The notes: generated by a model not told the origin, from the letters alone. 18,037 nt of DNA from Verrucomicrobiaceae bacterium (GCA_021151605.1 JAGKWZ010000264.1:1-18037); one strand, 5' to 3'. Counted from the first letter of the stretch, positions 7,872 to 16,153 are shown. Made by a program: numbers and translations.

Positions 7872-9725
7872 TCAGTGCTTCATCACCGGCAGCAGGATGT
7901 GTGAGGGATGATCAGCATCATGATGGATCGTATTGATCGCCGTCTTCACGCTCCGATGCTGTTGCAACGGCTCGCCAGTGTTCGGGTTCACGTCAAAGCG
8001 CGGGAAGTTGCTGCTGCTGAGGTCCACCCTTAGGCGATGACCTTTTTTGAAGACATTGCTCGTCGGGTAAAGGCGCACGGTGAGTGGATAGATCTTCCCA
8101 GGTTCCATGAGCTTCTCTTCCTTTAGCGAGTCACGGAAGCGCGCACGGCAGATGCCATCGGCGATGTTGAGATCGAAGCCGCCGGGCCAGTCGGTGCTCG
8201 GCGGATAGACATCGACAAGCTTCGCGGTGAAGTCCGTGTCCACACAGTCGGAGGAGACCCAGAGCTTCACTTCGAGTTCGCCAGTCACTTCGAGATCATC
8301 ACTCAGCGGCTCAGTTTGGAAGACGAGGATGTCATTGCGCGATGACAGTGGCAGCGGCTGCGTCCAGTTCCACACATGCGGGCCGCCGCGCTGATCCCAA
8401 GCGCCTTGCAGCATGATGCCATCACCGCTGGAAATGTTGCCACCGATGGTCGGCACAGGCAGTTTCGGATCAAAGGTGTAGCTCGATTTGCCCTCCTGCT
8501 TCTTCGTGGAAAGCGCGCCATCACTGCCGAAGTAGAACGGCGTTGGCTTCACGTCCGCAGGCGGCCAGACGGTGGAGTCATGCCACTCGCCGCCATGGAA
8601 GAGCAGGCCTTTGTCTGTCTTGTGACCATCCCCTTTGCCCATGGTGAAGTAGCGCACCTTGGTGGCAAAGGGCGCGGCCTTGCCGACACTGTTATCTTTG
8701 CCCTTAAGCGTATGATCATACCACTCGAGACGCCACGCGAGTTCATCGGCAATGGCCGCCTCATCACCGAAGTCCGCCATGCCATGAGTGCTCTTCGCCT
8801 GCTGGCCGTGAATCCACGGCCCCATGATCAGATACACATCGCTCTTCAGCACCGGCGTCAGCGTGCGGAAATTTGTGGTCGTGTTTCCCGCCCAGGAATC
8901 ATACCAACCACCAACAAGATAGACAGGCATGTCTTTGTAGTCCGCCGAGTGGTCGATGATGTTGTTCTGCGCCCAGAACTCATCGTTTGCGCCATGACGC
9001 ATCGCATTGATCAGCCAGTCTTCGTATTCCGGCGCGAGCTTCAATGGCGTGGTGCCTTTCCGAAGCGGTAGATTGGCGATGTAGCTCAGCCTGTTGTCCG
9101 CCATCTCCTTGAGCACCGTTTCCGTGCCGGGATCTTGCGCCGCGTTGCTCCCCTTCCCTCCATTCAGCATGATCCAGTTCCAGAAGCGCATCTCAAAGGC
9201 ACCCGAATTGCGCATCGACTGCACACCACCGTTCGACACCGCATCCACCGGGATCACCGTCGCCAGCCCGGGTGCCTTTGCCAGCGCCATGGCGTGCTGC
9301 GTTCCGCCGACATAGCTCGTGCCGATCATGCCGATCTTTCCATCACTCCACGGCTGCGCGATGATCCACTTTGCGCAGTCCACACCGTCCGGCGCATCAT
9401 CCGTCATCCAATGCCACACTCCCTCGCTGGCATAGCGGCCACGCGTATCCTGCGCCACGAAGACGTAGCCATGACTGGCAAAGTATTCTCCATGCTTCTT
9501 CGAGCCGCTCTTGTTGTAAGGCGAGCGTGTCAGGATAACCGGCAGCTTCGTCACATCACCCGCAGGCCGATACACATCCGTCGCCAGCTTCACGCCATCC
9601 CGCATCGGCACCATGAGATTGGTTTCGATGACCAGATCACTGGCCGGAGACTGGGCTTGGACCGTGGTGAGAAGAAGGCTGGCAGCCAGCAGATGAAGGA
9701 ATGAGCGAACGAATAAGCGTGACAT
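7872..9725 (-). CDS. Secreted CocE/NonD family hydrolase (X-Pro dipeptidyl-peptidase S15-like)
   Basis: This is a serine hydrolase of the CocE/NonD group, which cleaves esters, amides or acyl-peptides; the substrate cannot be told from sequence. The chosen start (ATG 9725) gives 617 residues with a clear signal peptide (about 1-24, ending TTVQAQ), so it should act outside the cytoplasm. The catalytic triad can be placed by family pattern: Ser137 in GTSYVGG, Asp276 in VGGWYDSW and His306 in GPWIHGQ. The N-terminal VPMRDGVKLATDVYRP and SPYNKSG segments are typical of the alpha/beta-hydrolase domain, and the C-terminal half has the jelly-roll pattern including VDLSSSNFPRFDVNPNTG. The frame is open 49 codons further upstream, but that stretch lacks family similarity. 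It diverges from the MFS gene across a 99-bp gap. Confidence 0.92.
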   Translation of the reverse strand: MSRLFVRSFLHLLAASLLLTTVQAQSPASDLVIETNLMVPMRDGVKLATDVYRPAGDVTKLPVILTRSPYNKSGSKKHGEYFASHGYVFVAQDTRGRYASEGVWHWMTDDAPDGVDCAKWIIAQPWSDGKIGMIGTSYVGGTQHAMALAKAPGLATVIPVDAVSNGGVQSMRNSGAFEMRFWNWIMLNGGKGSNAAQDPGTETVLKEMADNRLSYIANLPLRKGTTPLKLAPEYEDWLINAMRHGANDEFWAQNNIIDHSADYKDMPVYLVGGWYDSWAGNTTTNFRTLTPVLKSDVYLIMGPWIHGQQAKSTHGMADFGDEAAIADELAWRLEWYDHTLKGKDNSVGKAAPFATKVRYFTMGKGDGHKTDKGLLFHGGEWHDSTVWPPADVKPTPFYFGSDGALSTKKQEGKSSYTFDPKLPVPTIGGNISSGDGIMLQGAWDQRGGPHVWNWTQPLPLSSRNDILVFQTEPLSDDLEVTGELEVKLWVSSDCVDTDFTAKLVDVYPPSTDWPGGFDLNIADGICRARFRDSLKEEKLMEPGKIYPLTVRLYPTSNVFKKGHRLRVDLSSSNFPRFDVNPNTGEPLQQHRSVKTAINTIHHDADHPSHILLPVMKH

Positions 9726-9760
9726 GTCATGAACCAACGGGACGAACCCCCGTGACTTTC

Positions 9761-9788
9761 CTCGCGAGCGGAAGATCGCGATCACCGC
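9761..9788. promoter_or_regulatory. Palindromes in the divergent CocE/MFS gap, possible operator
   Basis: Two adjacent palindromes sit in the middle of the 99-bp divergent region: CTCGCGAG (9761-9768) and GATCGCGATC (9774-9783). The second is the core of a longer imperfect inverted repeat, GCGG at 9768-9771 with CCGC at 9785-9788. It is 36 bp from the MFS start and 42 bp from the hydrolase start, a plausible place for a regulator that controls both. No regulator gene is nearby, and CpG-rich palindromes can arise by chance. Confidence 0.25.
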
Positions 9789-9824
9789 GCCCGTTACGTC
9801 AACTCGCCACAGGCGTTCACACAT

Positions 9825-10190
9825 ATGTCCACTCTCCTGCTCGTCCGCCTCTGGCTCATGGTCTTTCTGCATTACTTCATCTGGGGGGCCTGGTATTCGG
9901 CGATGAGCACTTACCTTTCAAAGCTGGGCTTTGAAGGCAGCCAGATCGGACTCGCGTATGGCACCACGGCAGTGGGTGCGCTCGTGTCGCCGTTCATCGT
10001 TGGGATTGTGGCGGACCGCTTCTTTGCCACGCAACGCATCCTGGGCGTGCTGCATCTCGTCGGCGCTGGCCTTCTTTATTGGGTGTCCACATTGAAGGAT
10101 TTTGGCAGCTTCTATCCCGTGCTGATCGCTTACACCATTACCTACATGGCCGGACATGGACTCACGAATGCACTGACGCTGCAGAGATGA
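9825..10190 (+). pseudogene. N-terminal piece of a nucleoside-permease-type MFS transporter
   Basis: This 121-codon ORF encodes the first four or so membrane helices of an MFS transporter of the nucleoside/H+ symporter (NupG/XapB-like) group. The FLHYFIWGAWYSAMSTYL opening, the GLAYGTTAVGALVSPFIVGI helix and the ADRFFATQRIL loop are characteristic. It ends abruptly after GLTNALTLQR at TGA 10188-10190. In family members the protein continues for about another 300 residues. Its last four bases overlap the ATG of the next fragment, which encodes the C-terminal part of the same family in another frame. The simplest reading is an internal deletion of about 130-150 codons plus a frame change. Functional expression as a split transporter seems unlikely because central helices are missing. 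Confidence 0.8.
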
Positions 10191-10687
10191 ACGTCTCTGA
10201 TCCCACCGCCAAGATGACCCTCGGTCAGGTGTCGGATGTCGTCTTCCTGCTGATGCTGCCCTTCCTGCTGCCACGGCTGAAGGCGAAAGGCATCCTCATC
10301 ATCGGCATGGCTGCCTGGGCCGTGCGCTTCAGTTTGTTCGCGCTCTTCCATCAGCAGCCCACCGCGCTCTGGATGCTCTACACCGGCATCCTGCTGCATG
10401 GCATGTGCTATGACTTCATCTTCGTGATGGGCCGCATGTATGTGGACAAACGCGCAGGTGAAGACATCCGCGCCGCAGCTCAAGGACTGCACGCCATCTT
10501 CACGCTGGGTGCGGGCATGTTTGTCGGCTCATGGCTCTCGGGCATCGTCGCGCAAAAATACACGCACGGCACTCTGCACGACTGGCAGGCCATCTGGCTC
10601 ATCCCTGCCGCGATGGGTGCGGTGCTGGTCGTCGTCTTTGCCCTGTTTTTCAAGGACAGCACCACGAAGGAACAAACGACCCCATGA
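10187..10687 (+). pseudogene. C-terminal piece of the same MFS transporter
   Basis: This reading frame carries the C-terminal half of a nucleoside-permease-type MFS transporter: KMTLGQVSDVVFLLMLPF, WAVRFSLFALF, GILLHGMCYDFIFVMGRMYVD, RAAAQGLHAIFTLGAG and a last helix followed by FFKDS. Family resemblance begins at about 10184 (EMNVSDPTAKM), exactly where the N-terminal piece stops. An ATG at 10187 overlaps that stop as ATGA, so re-initiation is possible in principle. Some 166 residues with about five helices remain. The helices between the fourth of the N-terminal piece and this segment are absent. The stop codon overlaps the start of the ceramidase-like gene (ATGA, 10684-10687), showing the original gene was the first member of a coupled pair. 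Confidence 0.8.
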
Positions 10688-12048
10688 TCATGCGCTTTCT
10701 CATCCTCACTCTCCTTTGTCTTCAAGCAAACGCCGCCGACTTCCGTGTCGGAGCCGCGCAGGTGGACATCACACCGCCGCCGGGGACGCCGATGGCAGGA
10801 TACTATGCCTTCCGTGCAGTCGGTGGCACGCTGGACCCGATCTTTGCCAAAGCCATCGTCGTGGAGCAGGACGGCACTCATGCGGCGATGGTCGTCATCG
10901 ATCTCTCGGGCACGACTCGACCCATCGTGGAAGCTGCGAGGAAGGCCGTGCAAGAGCAGTGCGGCATCGAAGGCGATCATGTCATGATCTCCGCCACGCA
11001 CACTCACACTGGGCCTCAGCTCGCACGCGGATCGCTGATGGATGACATCACGAAGGCGAACTCGCCGCCCGGCCTATCCTACATGCAGGCACTACCTGCC
11101 TACATCGCTCAGGCAGTGAAGGCGGCGAAGAGCAAGCTCTCCCCTGCCCTTCCATCCGTGGCCATGGGCAAGGCGGAGGGCATCAGCTTCAATCGCCGCG
11201 TGCTGCGCGATGGCGTGGCCGAAGCCATCTGGCAGCCAAAGACGATCGACTCCACCAAAGAACGCCCCGCCGGGCCGATTGATCCCGAGGTCGGTGTGCT
11301 CGTGTTTCAGGCAGAAGGCAAACCCATCGCCAGTTACCTAAACTTCGCCATGCATCCGACAAGCGTAGGCGGTGGCGTGAAGATCTCCGCCGACTATCCC
11401 GGCGTCTTCTCACGCCTCGTGGCCGAGCGTCATGCACCGGGCATGGTCTGCCTCTTTGCCAATGGCTGCTGTGGGAACATCAACCACGGAGACTACATCA
11501 GTGGCAAACGCCGCACGACGCTCGAACTCGGCACCGCACTCGCCGATGCCACAACCGACGTATGGCCGGACTTGAAGCAACTCAGCACCTACAAGCCCCG
11601 CATCCGCAGCGAGCAAGTCACCCTCCAGCGCCGCAGTGTCAGCGAGGCCCAGCTCGCGAAGGCCAAGGACATCGCCAGCCGCATGATGACGGAGAAACTC
11701 GGCACCGTGCCCATGGCTGGGGCTGTGTGTGTGCTAGAAACCGTGGCGAAGAAGGACGTTCCACTGCTCGCTGAAGTACAGGTCATCTCCTTCAGCGACG
11801 ATCTCGCCATCGTCTCCCTGCCTGGCGAGATCTTTGTGGAACTGGGGCTGGCTTTAAAAAAAGCCTCCCCATTCAAGCACACCCTCATCGCTGAACTCGC
11901 CAATGGCAGCGTTGGCTATGTGCCGAACCGCGAAGCCTACCCGCAGGGGAACTACGAGATCGTCAGCGCGCGCGGTGAGGCTGGCAGCGGTGAAAAACTC
12001 ATTGATGTCGCCCTGAAGCTTCTCGGCGAGGTGAAGGCCGGGAACTGA
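10684..12048 (+). CDS. Secreted neutral/alkaline ceramidase-like hydrolase (N-terminal domain family)
   Basis: From ATG 10684 the protein has 454 residues with a signal peptide (about 1-18, ending QANA). It belongs to the neutral/alkaline non-lysosomal ceramidase N-terminal domain family: RVGAAQVDITPPPGTPMAGY at the mature N-terminus, AMVVIDLSG, the zinc-ligand-type SATHTHTGPQ at about 103-112, a NFAMHPTSVGGG block and a FANGCCGNINHGD segment. True ceramidases are about 650-700 residues and have an extra C-terminal immunoglobulin-like domain that is lacking here, so the substrate need not be ceramide. Short forms like this are frequent in Verrucomicrobiota and Planctomycetota and are often of unknown specificity. 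The frame extends upstream to 10531, but that part overlaps the MFS coding region, and the ATGA overlap supports 10684. It converges with the DUF1080 gene 3 bp away. Confidence 0.88.
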   Translation: MIMRFLILTLLCLQANAADFRVGAAQVDITPPPGTPMAGYYAFRAVGGTLDPIFAKAIVVEQDGTHAAMVVIDLSGTTRPIVEAARKAVQEQCGIEGDHVMISATHTHTGPQLARGSLMDDITKANSPPGLSYMQALPAYIAQAVKAAKSKLSPALPSVAMGKAEGISFNRRVLRDGVAEAIWQPKTIDSTKERPAGPIDPEVGVLVFQAEGKPIASYLNFAMHPTSVGGGVKISADYPGVFSRLVAERHAPGMVCLFANGCCGNINHGDYISGKRRTTLELGTALADATTDVWPDLKQLSTYKPRIRSEQVTLQRRSVSEAQLAKAKDIASRMMTEKLGTVPMAGAVCVLETVAKKDVPLLAEVQVISFSDDLAIVSLPGEIFVELGLALKKASPFKHTLIAELANGSVGYVPNREAYPQGNYEIVSARGEAGSGEKLIDVALKLLGEVKAGN

Positions 12049-12051
12049 GTT

Positions 12052-12729
12052 TTACTTCAACTCCTGAATGCGGATGTTCCGCCACATCACTTCCTTGCCC
12101 ACGGCTTCCGTCTTTTTGCCGATGCCATGAACCTGGAGTGCGATCACGCCCTCTTTGGTCATCTCGTCCGTGAAGTCAGCGGCGGCGACACCGTTGATGA
12201 AGGTCTTGATGCTGCTGCCACGGCACTCGATGCGTGCTTTATTCCACTCGCCCTGCTTGAACGCCTTACGCGCGGCTTCGTTATTTTTCAGATCGAAGAG
12301 CCAGCCGCGGCGACCTTCATCATAGACACCCCCAGTATAGGCGCGCGGGCTGGGATCGATCTCGAACTGGTAGCCATGCACTCGGTCGGCAGGGAATTTC
12401 TTTTTCTTCCCAGCGATCTCCACCTCCGTCTCCTGCGTGTAATAGTTGCTGCGGAACTGCACGCCAGAGTTCATTGAGGGATCGACCTTGAACTCAAGCT
12501 CCAGGATGAAGTCGGCATACTTCCTCGCGGTGCAAAGGAAGGAGTTCCCCGTGCCCGCCACCGTCTTGCCCACCACCGCGCCATCTTGAACGCGATACTC
12601 GGCGGTGCCGCTGTGCTGTTCCCAGCCAGTAAGCGTTTTGCCATCGAAGAGAGCTACAAAGGCGTCCTCCGCATGAACCAGCGAAACGAAGGAAAGAACG
12701 GCGGCAGAAAGAAACAGGTGGTGAGTCAT
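12052..12729 (-). CDS. Secreted DUF1080 (3-keto-disaccharide hydrolase-like) protein
   Basis: This 225-residue protein has a signal peptide (about 1-20, ending SLVHA) and a single DUF1080 domain, a concanavalin-like jelly roll. Typical family features are the N-terminal FVALFDGKTLTGWEQH, GTGNSFLCTARKYADFILELEFKVD, NSGVQFRS, the GYQFEIDPS segment, GRRGWLF, EWNKARIECRG, a FINGVAAADF turn and a C-terminal IALQVHG with IRIQEL. Some members hydrolyse 3-keto-glycosides made by periplasmic oxidation of disaccharides; many others are uncharacterised, so activity is inferred from the family only. Length is normal for a one-domain member. The start ATG at 12729 fits the signal peptide. It is convergent with the ceramidase-like gene and has no obvious operon partner on its strand. 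Confidence 0.9.
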   Translation of the reverse strand: MTHHLFLSAAVLSFVSLVHAEDAFVALFDGKTLTGWEQHSGTAEYRVQDGAVVGKTVAGTGNSFLCTARKYADFILELEFKVDPSMNSGVQFRSNYYTQETEVEIAGKKKKFPADRVHGYQFEIDPSPRAYTGGVYDEGRRGWLFDLKNNEAARKAFKQGEWNKARIECRGSSIKTFINGVAAADFTDEMTKEGVIALQVHGIGKKTEAVGKEVMWRNIRIQELK

Positions 12730-12852
12730 AGGCGGCTTCTAACGCACGAATTCGACCACTCTTTTCCACCACTTCTCTTCAGCTTTTCCCAGGCTGGAGA
12801 GCTGATCAGTTCAGGAGGAGATGAAACAGCCGCAGTGCCGTGCAGGTGCCTT

Positions 12853-13023
12853 TTAGTTTGTGATCATTAGCGATGCGGACTTAGCCAGTGGCTTACCAGG
12901 CTTTAGTTGATCATCGAATATCAGCACGCAGGACGGTTGCATCCAAACGTCCAAATACTTGAAGGTGCCGAAATCGCGAAACTCTTCGCCCTCTATGCGT
13001 CTAGCATCCGGCACATAAAGCAT
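12853..13023 (-). CDS. Small ORF of unknown function downstream of the SWIM gene
   Basis: An ATG at 13023 opens a 56-codon frame (MLYVPDARRIEGEEFRDF... to SASLMITN) ending in TAA at 12855-12853. The composition looks protein-like (balanced, with YVPDARR, FGTFKYLDVW and VLIFDDQL) rather than like a shadow of a GC-rich gene, and nothing overlaps it on the other strand. The frame is open for eight codons before the ATG, back to a TGA at 13050-13048. It follows the SWIM gene on the same strand by 44 bp, so it could be the last gene of that operon. It may equally be the 3' remnant of a lost gene. I do not recognise a family. No clear ribosome binding site is seen. The rest of the 12730-13067 gap shows no other supportable feature. 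Confidence 0.35.
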   Translation of the reverse strand: MLYVPDARRIEGEEFRDFGTFKYLDVWMQPSCVLIFDDQLKPGKPLAKSASLMITN

Positions 13024-13067
13024 GAGCGGCTCAACTAAACGCCCGCGTCAACTCCGCCTTTCGACAG

Positions 13068-14996
13068 CTACAGTGATGCTCGCTGGATGACAGCCAACAG
13101 CCACCGCAATCGCAGAGTCTGTGTGGTGCTGGTGTGAGAGCGTAACAGCACTTCCAGTTTGATTTGGCCGAGCGTGGAGGCCTGTTTGGCGAGTTCCTCG
13201 AGTCGTGCGACTACCTGGGCGTTGCGTGAACGGCTTCCAGATTCAGCCAGCCATTCGAGAGCACTGATGCAGGCGAGAACGAACTGCGAAACAGGGGTTT
13301 GCGTGCTGACAGCTTCCTCCGGGACAAGGTCATCAACTTCTTCGGCTTCGGTAACTGGTGACGCGATGTCCTGACGAGTGGTGACCGTCTTTGCATCGGC
13401 GAAATAGAGTGACGTGACTTTGCCATCACGCATCAATGCCATTGGATGCGCCTGAATGCGGCCGGAGATCTGGAGGCACCGGCAGAGCAGTCGTGCGTGC
13501 TTCAATTCGGCATCAGTCATGGCTTCGAGACGCTCAATGGCTGGCTTGGAGAGGTCATCGAAAGCGAGGTGCATCTCAATCACGTGTCCGTGGGCATCCA
13601 ACAGATGCCAGACGAGGGATTGAGCGATGGGATCGAAGGCTTGGCGCTCCCAACTGGCAGGTTGAAGAAGTTGATAGGCGTTGCGCGGATCACGCTCTTT
13701 GAGCCCGAGGGATGGCTTGAGGTCGATCTTCGTCCAGTCATCGCAGGCAGGTAGAGTGCTGAGATCCGTGGCTCCTGTGACGAGCGCTTTGCTTTGGGCA
13801 GAGGAAGAGAGGCGTCCCCAGCGGTTGCGTTTGGCCTGCATGAGGCGGAAGCGGCTGCGCGCGAGCTGGGCGGGCGATTCGGCTCCTTCCCATGGTCCGG
13901 GCTGGGTGTAGCGGGCGACAGCGCTGAAGCCTCCGGCGAAAGCACGGGGTCGAGCATCGCTCCAGGTGTTCCAGGTGGCGTTGGCGGGATCCCAGAACAG
14001 CAGTGTGAGGCCTTCATAGCCGCTCGGTGTGCGCCATGGCCATGCTGCGACGCCGAGGAGATCTAGCCCACCGACCTCGATATAGCTTTCCCGTGCGACT
14101 CCGGCGGCGAGCTGCGGTTTCGCATGGGCGAGCGCATACGCGGTGGCCATTTCGGCAAAGATCAGGCCGAGGTCGGCATGCGGACGCCTTTGCAGCCAAT
14201 CGGTAGCCTGGGTGGCGATGCGCTGAAGCACGAGGCCGAGGCGATGCAGTTCGGCGGTTTGTGCAGAGATCGACAGCGCGTCGAATCGCTCGATCAGTCC
14301 TGATGAAAGCCGTGCAAGTCCTGTGGCTATGGCTTCTTCGAGCAAAGCAATCACCGCTTTCAGCACCTCATCGCGATGCACGGGTATCTCACGGTTTGCT
14401 TCCGTCATGGGCGGCTGCCAGACGATTCCTGACTCACGCCGGACGACGAGCACCGCCGCCGCCGCGAGCTGCGTGTGCTTCTTTTCATTCAAGCCATGGA
14501 CAATGATGCCCGCTAGACCCGCGCCTGGAAGAGCCATGACTTCGGCATTTAACGAAGGGAAACGAACGGTGAGCACGGTGGACCGTTCGATCTGCGCGGC
14601 GTTGGCGAGGGTCAGTTCATGAGCAGCACGGAGCACGGGAAGACCGTAGGTGGCGATCATTTGCTCATTACTGAGAGCGAGCCATTCCGCGTGAGCGTCA
14701 CCCGTGGGCTCCTCTGACGGCTCCTGCATGAGTTTGAGGCAGGCGGCGATGATGTGCTGGCAGACACCTGGAGCCGGACAGGTGCAGGTGGCTTTGGCTG
14801 GGCCAGCCTCGATCAATGTCACCCGATGGCTGCTGACGGTGACGACCAAGCCTTGCTCGGTTGTTTCAAAGCCAGCCACCTCGCCACGCTCCAGATCTTT
14901 CTGCGCACGACGCATCAAGCCTTTGTTGGCGAGGGCTTCGAGAGCCTCCAGCGTCAGGGCGGCATGGGTCTGGCGGATGGTGGTTTCGCGGCTCAT
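13068..14996 (-). CDS. SWIM zinc-finger protein (YehQ-like)
   Basis: This 642-residue protein has an N-terminal SWIM zinc finger: the motif CTCPAPGVCQH gives Cys71, Cys73, Cys79 and His81, the CxC-x(n)-CxH ligand pattern, followed by a helix IIAACLKLMQE. SWIM domains bind nucleic acid or protein partners. The remaining 550 or so residues, mainly helical with a middle segment rich in Trp, have no fold I recognise. There is no signal peptide, so it is cytosolic. Size, the N-terminal position of the SWIM finger and gene order (after a vWA gene and a DUF5682 gene) match E. coli YehQ of the yehLMPQ cluster. The start ATG overlaps the vWA stop by ATGA (14993-14996) without its own Shine-Dalgarno sequence, suggesting coupled translation. 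Identity as SWIM is firm; function is unknown. Confidence 0.88.
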   Translation of the reverse strand: MSRETTIRQTHAALTLEALEALANKGLMRRAQKDLERGEVAGFETTEQGLVVTVSSHRVTLIEAGPAKATCTCPAPGVCQHIIAACLKLMQEPSEEPTGDAHAEWLALSNEQMIATYGLPVLRAAHELTLANAAQIERSTVLTVRFPSLNAEVMALPGAGLAGIIVHGLNEKKHTQLAAAAVLVVRRESGIVWQPPMTEANREIPVHRDEVLKAVIALLEEAIATGLARLSSGLIERFDALSISAQTAELHRLGLVLQRIATQATDWLQRRPHADLGLIFAEMATAYALAHAKPQLAAGVARESYIEVGGLDLLGVAAWPWRTPSGYEGLTLLFWDPANATWNTWSDARPRAFAGGFSAVARYTQPGPWEGAESPAQLARSRFRLMQAKRNRWGRLSSSAQSKALVTGATDLSTLPACDDWTKIDLKPSLGLKERDPRNAYQLLQPASWERQAFDPIAQSLVWHLLDAHGHVIEMHLAFDDLSKPAIERLEAMTDAELKHARLLCRCLQISGRIQAHPMALMRDGKVTSLYFADAKTVTTRQDIASPVTEAEEVDDLVPEEAVSTQTPVSQFVLACISALEWLAESGSRSRNAQVVARLEELAKQASTLGQIKLEVLLRSHTSTTQTLRLRWLLAVIQRASL

Positions 14997-16153
14997 CGGA
15001 GGGAGGTGATGCGGGCCAGCCAGCCGGCGAGTTGTTTGGGAGTCAGCGCGGCGACTTCCATACCGGCCTCGACGAGTTTCTGGCCCATCTGCGGATCATG
15101 CACGGGCACGGCATTGGCATCGAGCGCGGCAAGGCCGAGCAGCGTGACGCCAGACTCCTTCATGCGCTTCACCGTGGCGAGCATGGCGCTGGCGGACCCG
15201 CCTTCGATGAAGTCGCTAACGAGAACGAAGACGGTGCGCCGTGGCTGCTCGATGAGCTTTTCACAGTAGCCGAGCGCTCGGGCGATGTCGGTGCCGCCAC
15301 CGAGCTGGACGCTCATGAGCACCTCCACGGGATCTTCCGCATGCTCGGTGAGATCGACGACATTCGTGTCAAAGACCACCAGCTTCACTCGCAGTGAAGG
15401 CAGTCCGGCAAAGATGCCGGCCATCACCGCGCTGTGGATGACGCTCTCCGCCATGCTGCCGCTCTGATCGACGCAGAGGATCACATCCCAAGGCAGATGA
15501 CGGGTGTTGCGAGAGAAGAACTTCTGCTCATGCAGCACGACGGCTTTCCGCTCGGGATCATAGTGCTTGAGGTTACGCCGCAGCGTGGTGCGCCAGTCAA
15601 AGTTTTGCGCGGCCTTCAGCGGACTGTGGCGGAATCGGTTCAGTTTGCCCGACAAGGCCTGCCGCACCTCGCTCTCCCATCGTTTGCGTATTTCCTCGAC
15701 GACATGGCGGATGATGCGGCGTGCCTGATTGAGCACTTCGCCCTTGAGATGACCGCGGAAGCTCAGCAGCGTCTTCAGAAGGTCGAGATTTGGCTCCAGC
15801 TTGGCGAGCGTCTCGGCATCGGTGACCAGCTCCTTCATCTCGTAGCGCTCTAGGGCGTGCTTCTCGATGACTTCGATGGTTTCCTGCGGGAACAACTCGC
15901 GCACCTCGGACAACCAAGATGGAATGGTGAACTGTGAGCCCTCATCTCCACCGCCGCGGCTGGGATCGCCCTCGCGCATGCCACGGCCCCGATATTCACG
16001 TGAGTATAGGTAATCGAGTGCGGCCTCCATGCGCTGCTGCTGGCTGCCGAGCTCGCCGGGCAGCTGTTTTTTGGCAAAACGGCCAAGAACAAGACGCCAG
16101 CGTTCAAGGGCCGTAGAACGACTTTCCAAGTCGTTAGCAGGGGGGACACTCAT
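14993..16153 (-). CDS. vWA domain protein (MoxR-associated, YehP-like)
   Basis: The protein has 386 residues from ATG 16153. Residues 1-220 are mostly helical and include an Arg/Gly-rich stretch near 55-72. From about 222 comes a von Willebrand factor A domain with a complete metal-ion-dependent adhesion site: Asp229, Ser231 and Ser233 in VDQSGSM, Thr288 in GGGTDI and Asp314 in LVSDFIEGG. A complete site means it should bind a divalent metal and a partner acidic residue. In MoxR systems such vWA proteins work as adaptors for a MoxR-type AAA+ ATPase. An ATG at 16171 is in frame, but 16153 is preferred: it overlaps the DUF5682 stop by ATGA and has GGAGG seven nt upstream. Gene order and size resemble E. 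coli YehP (about 380 residues). Cytosolic. Confidence 0.92.
   Translation of the reverse strand: MSVPPANDLESRSTALERWRLVLGRFAKKQLPGELGSQQQRMEAALDYLYSREYRGRGMREGDPSRGGGDEGSQFTIPSWLSEVRELFPQETIEVIEKHALERYEMKELVTDAETLAKLEPNLDLLKTLLSFRGHLKGEVLNQARRIIRHVVEEIRKRWESEVRQALSGKLNRFRHSPLKAAQNFDWRTTLRRNLKHYDPERKAVVLHEQKFFSRNTRHLPWDVILCVDQSGSMAESVIHSAVMAGIFAGLPSLRVKLVVFDTNVVDLTEHAEDPVEVLMSVQLGGGTDIARALGYCEKLIEQPRRTVFVLVSDFIEGGSASAMLATVKRMKESGVTLLGLAALDANAVPVHDPQMGQKLVEAGMEVAALTPKQLAGWLARITSLR

Noticed and set aside
9726..9872. 49-codon N-terminal extension of the CocE-like hydrolase
   Set aside because: The extension overlaps the divergent region and the MFS start, lacks family similarity, and would bury the signal peptide that begins at 9725.
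10179..10184. CTGCAG (PstI site) exactly at the MFS deletion junction, considered as a cloning artefact
   Set aside because: A 6-bp site is common in GC-rich DNA, no vector sequence is present, and the downstream gene stays in its expected coupled position.
12813..12856. AGGAGG followed by ATG and an 11-codon ORF on the plus strand
   Set aside because: Only two bases separate AGGAGG from the ATG, too close for normal initiation, and the peptide is short and featureless.
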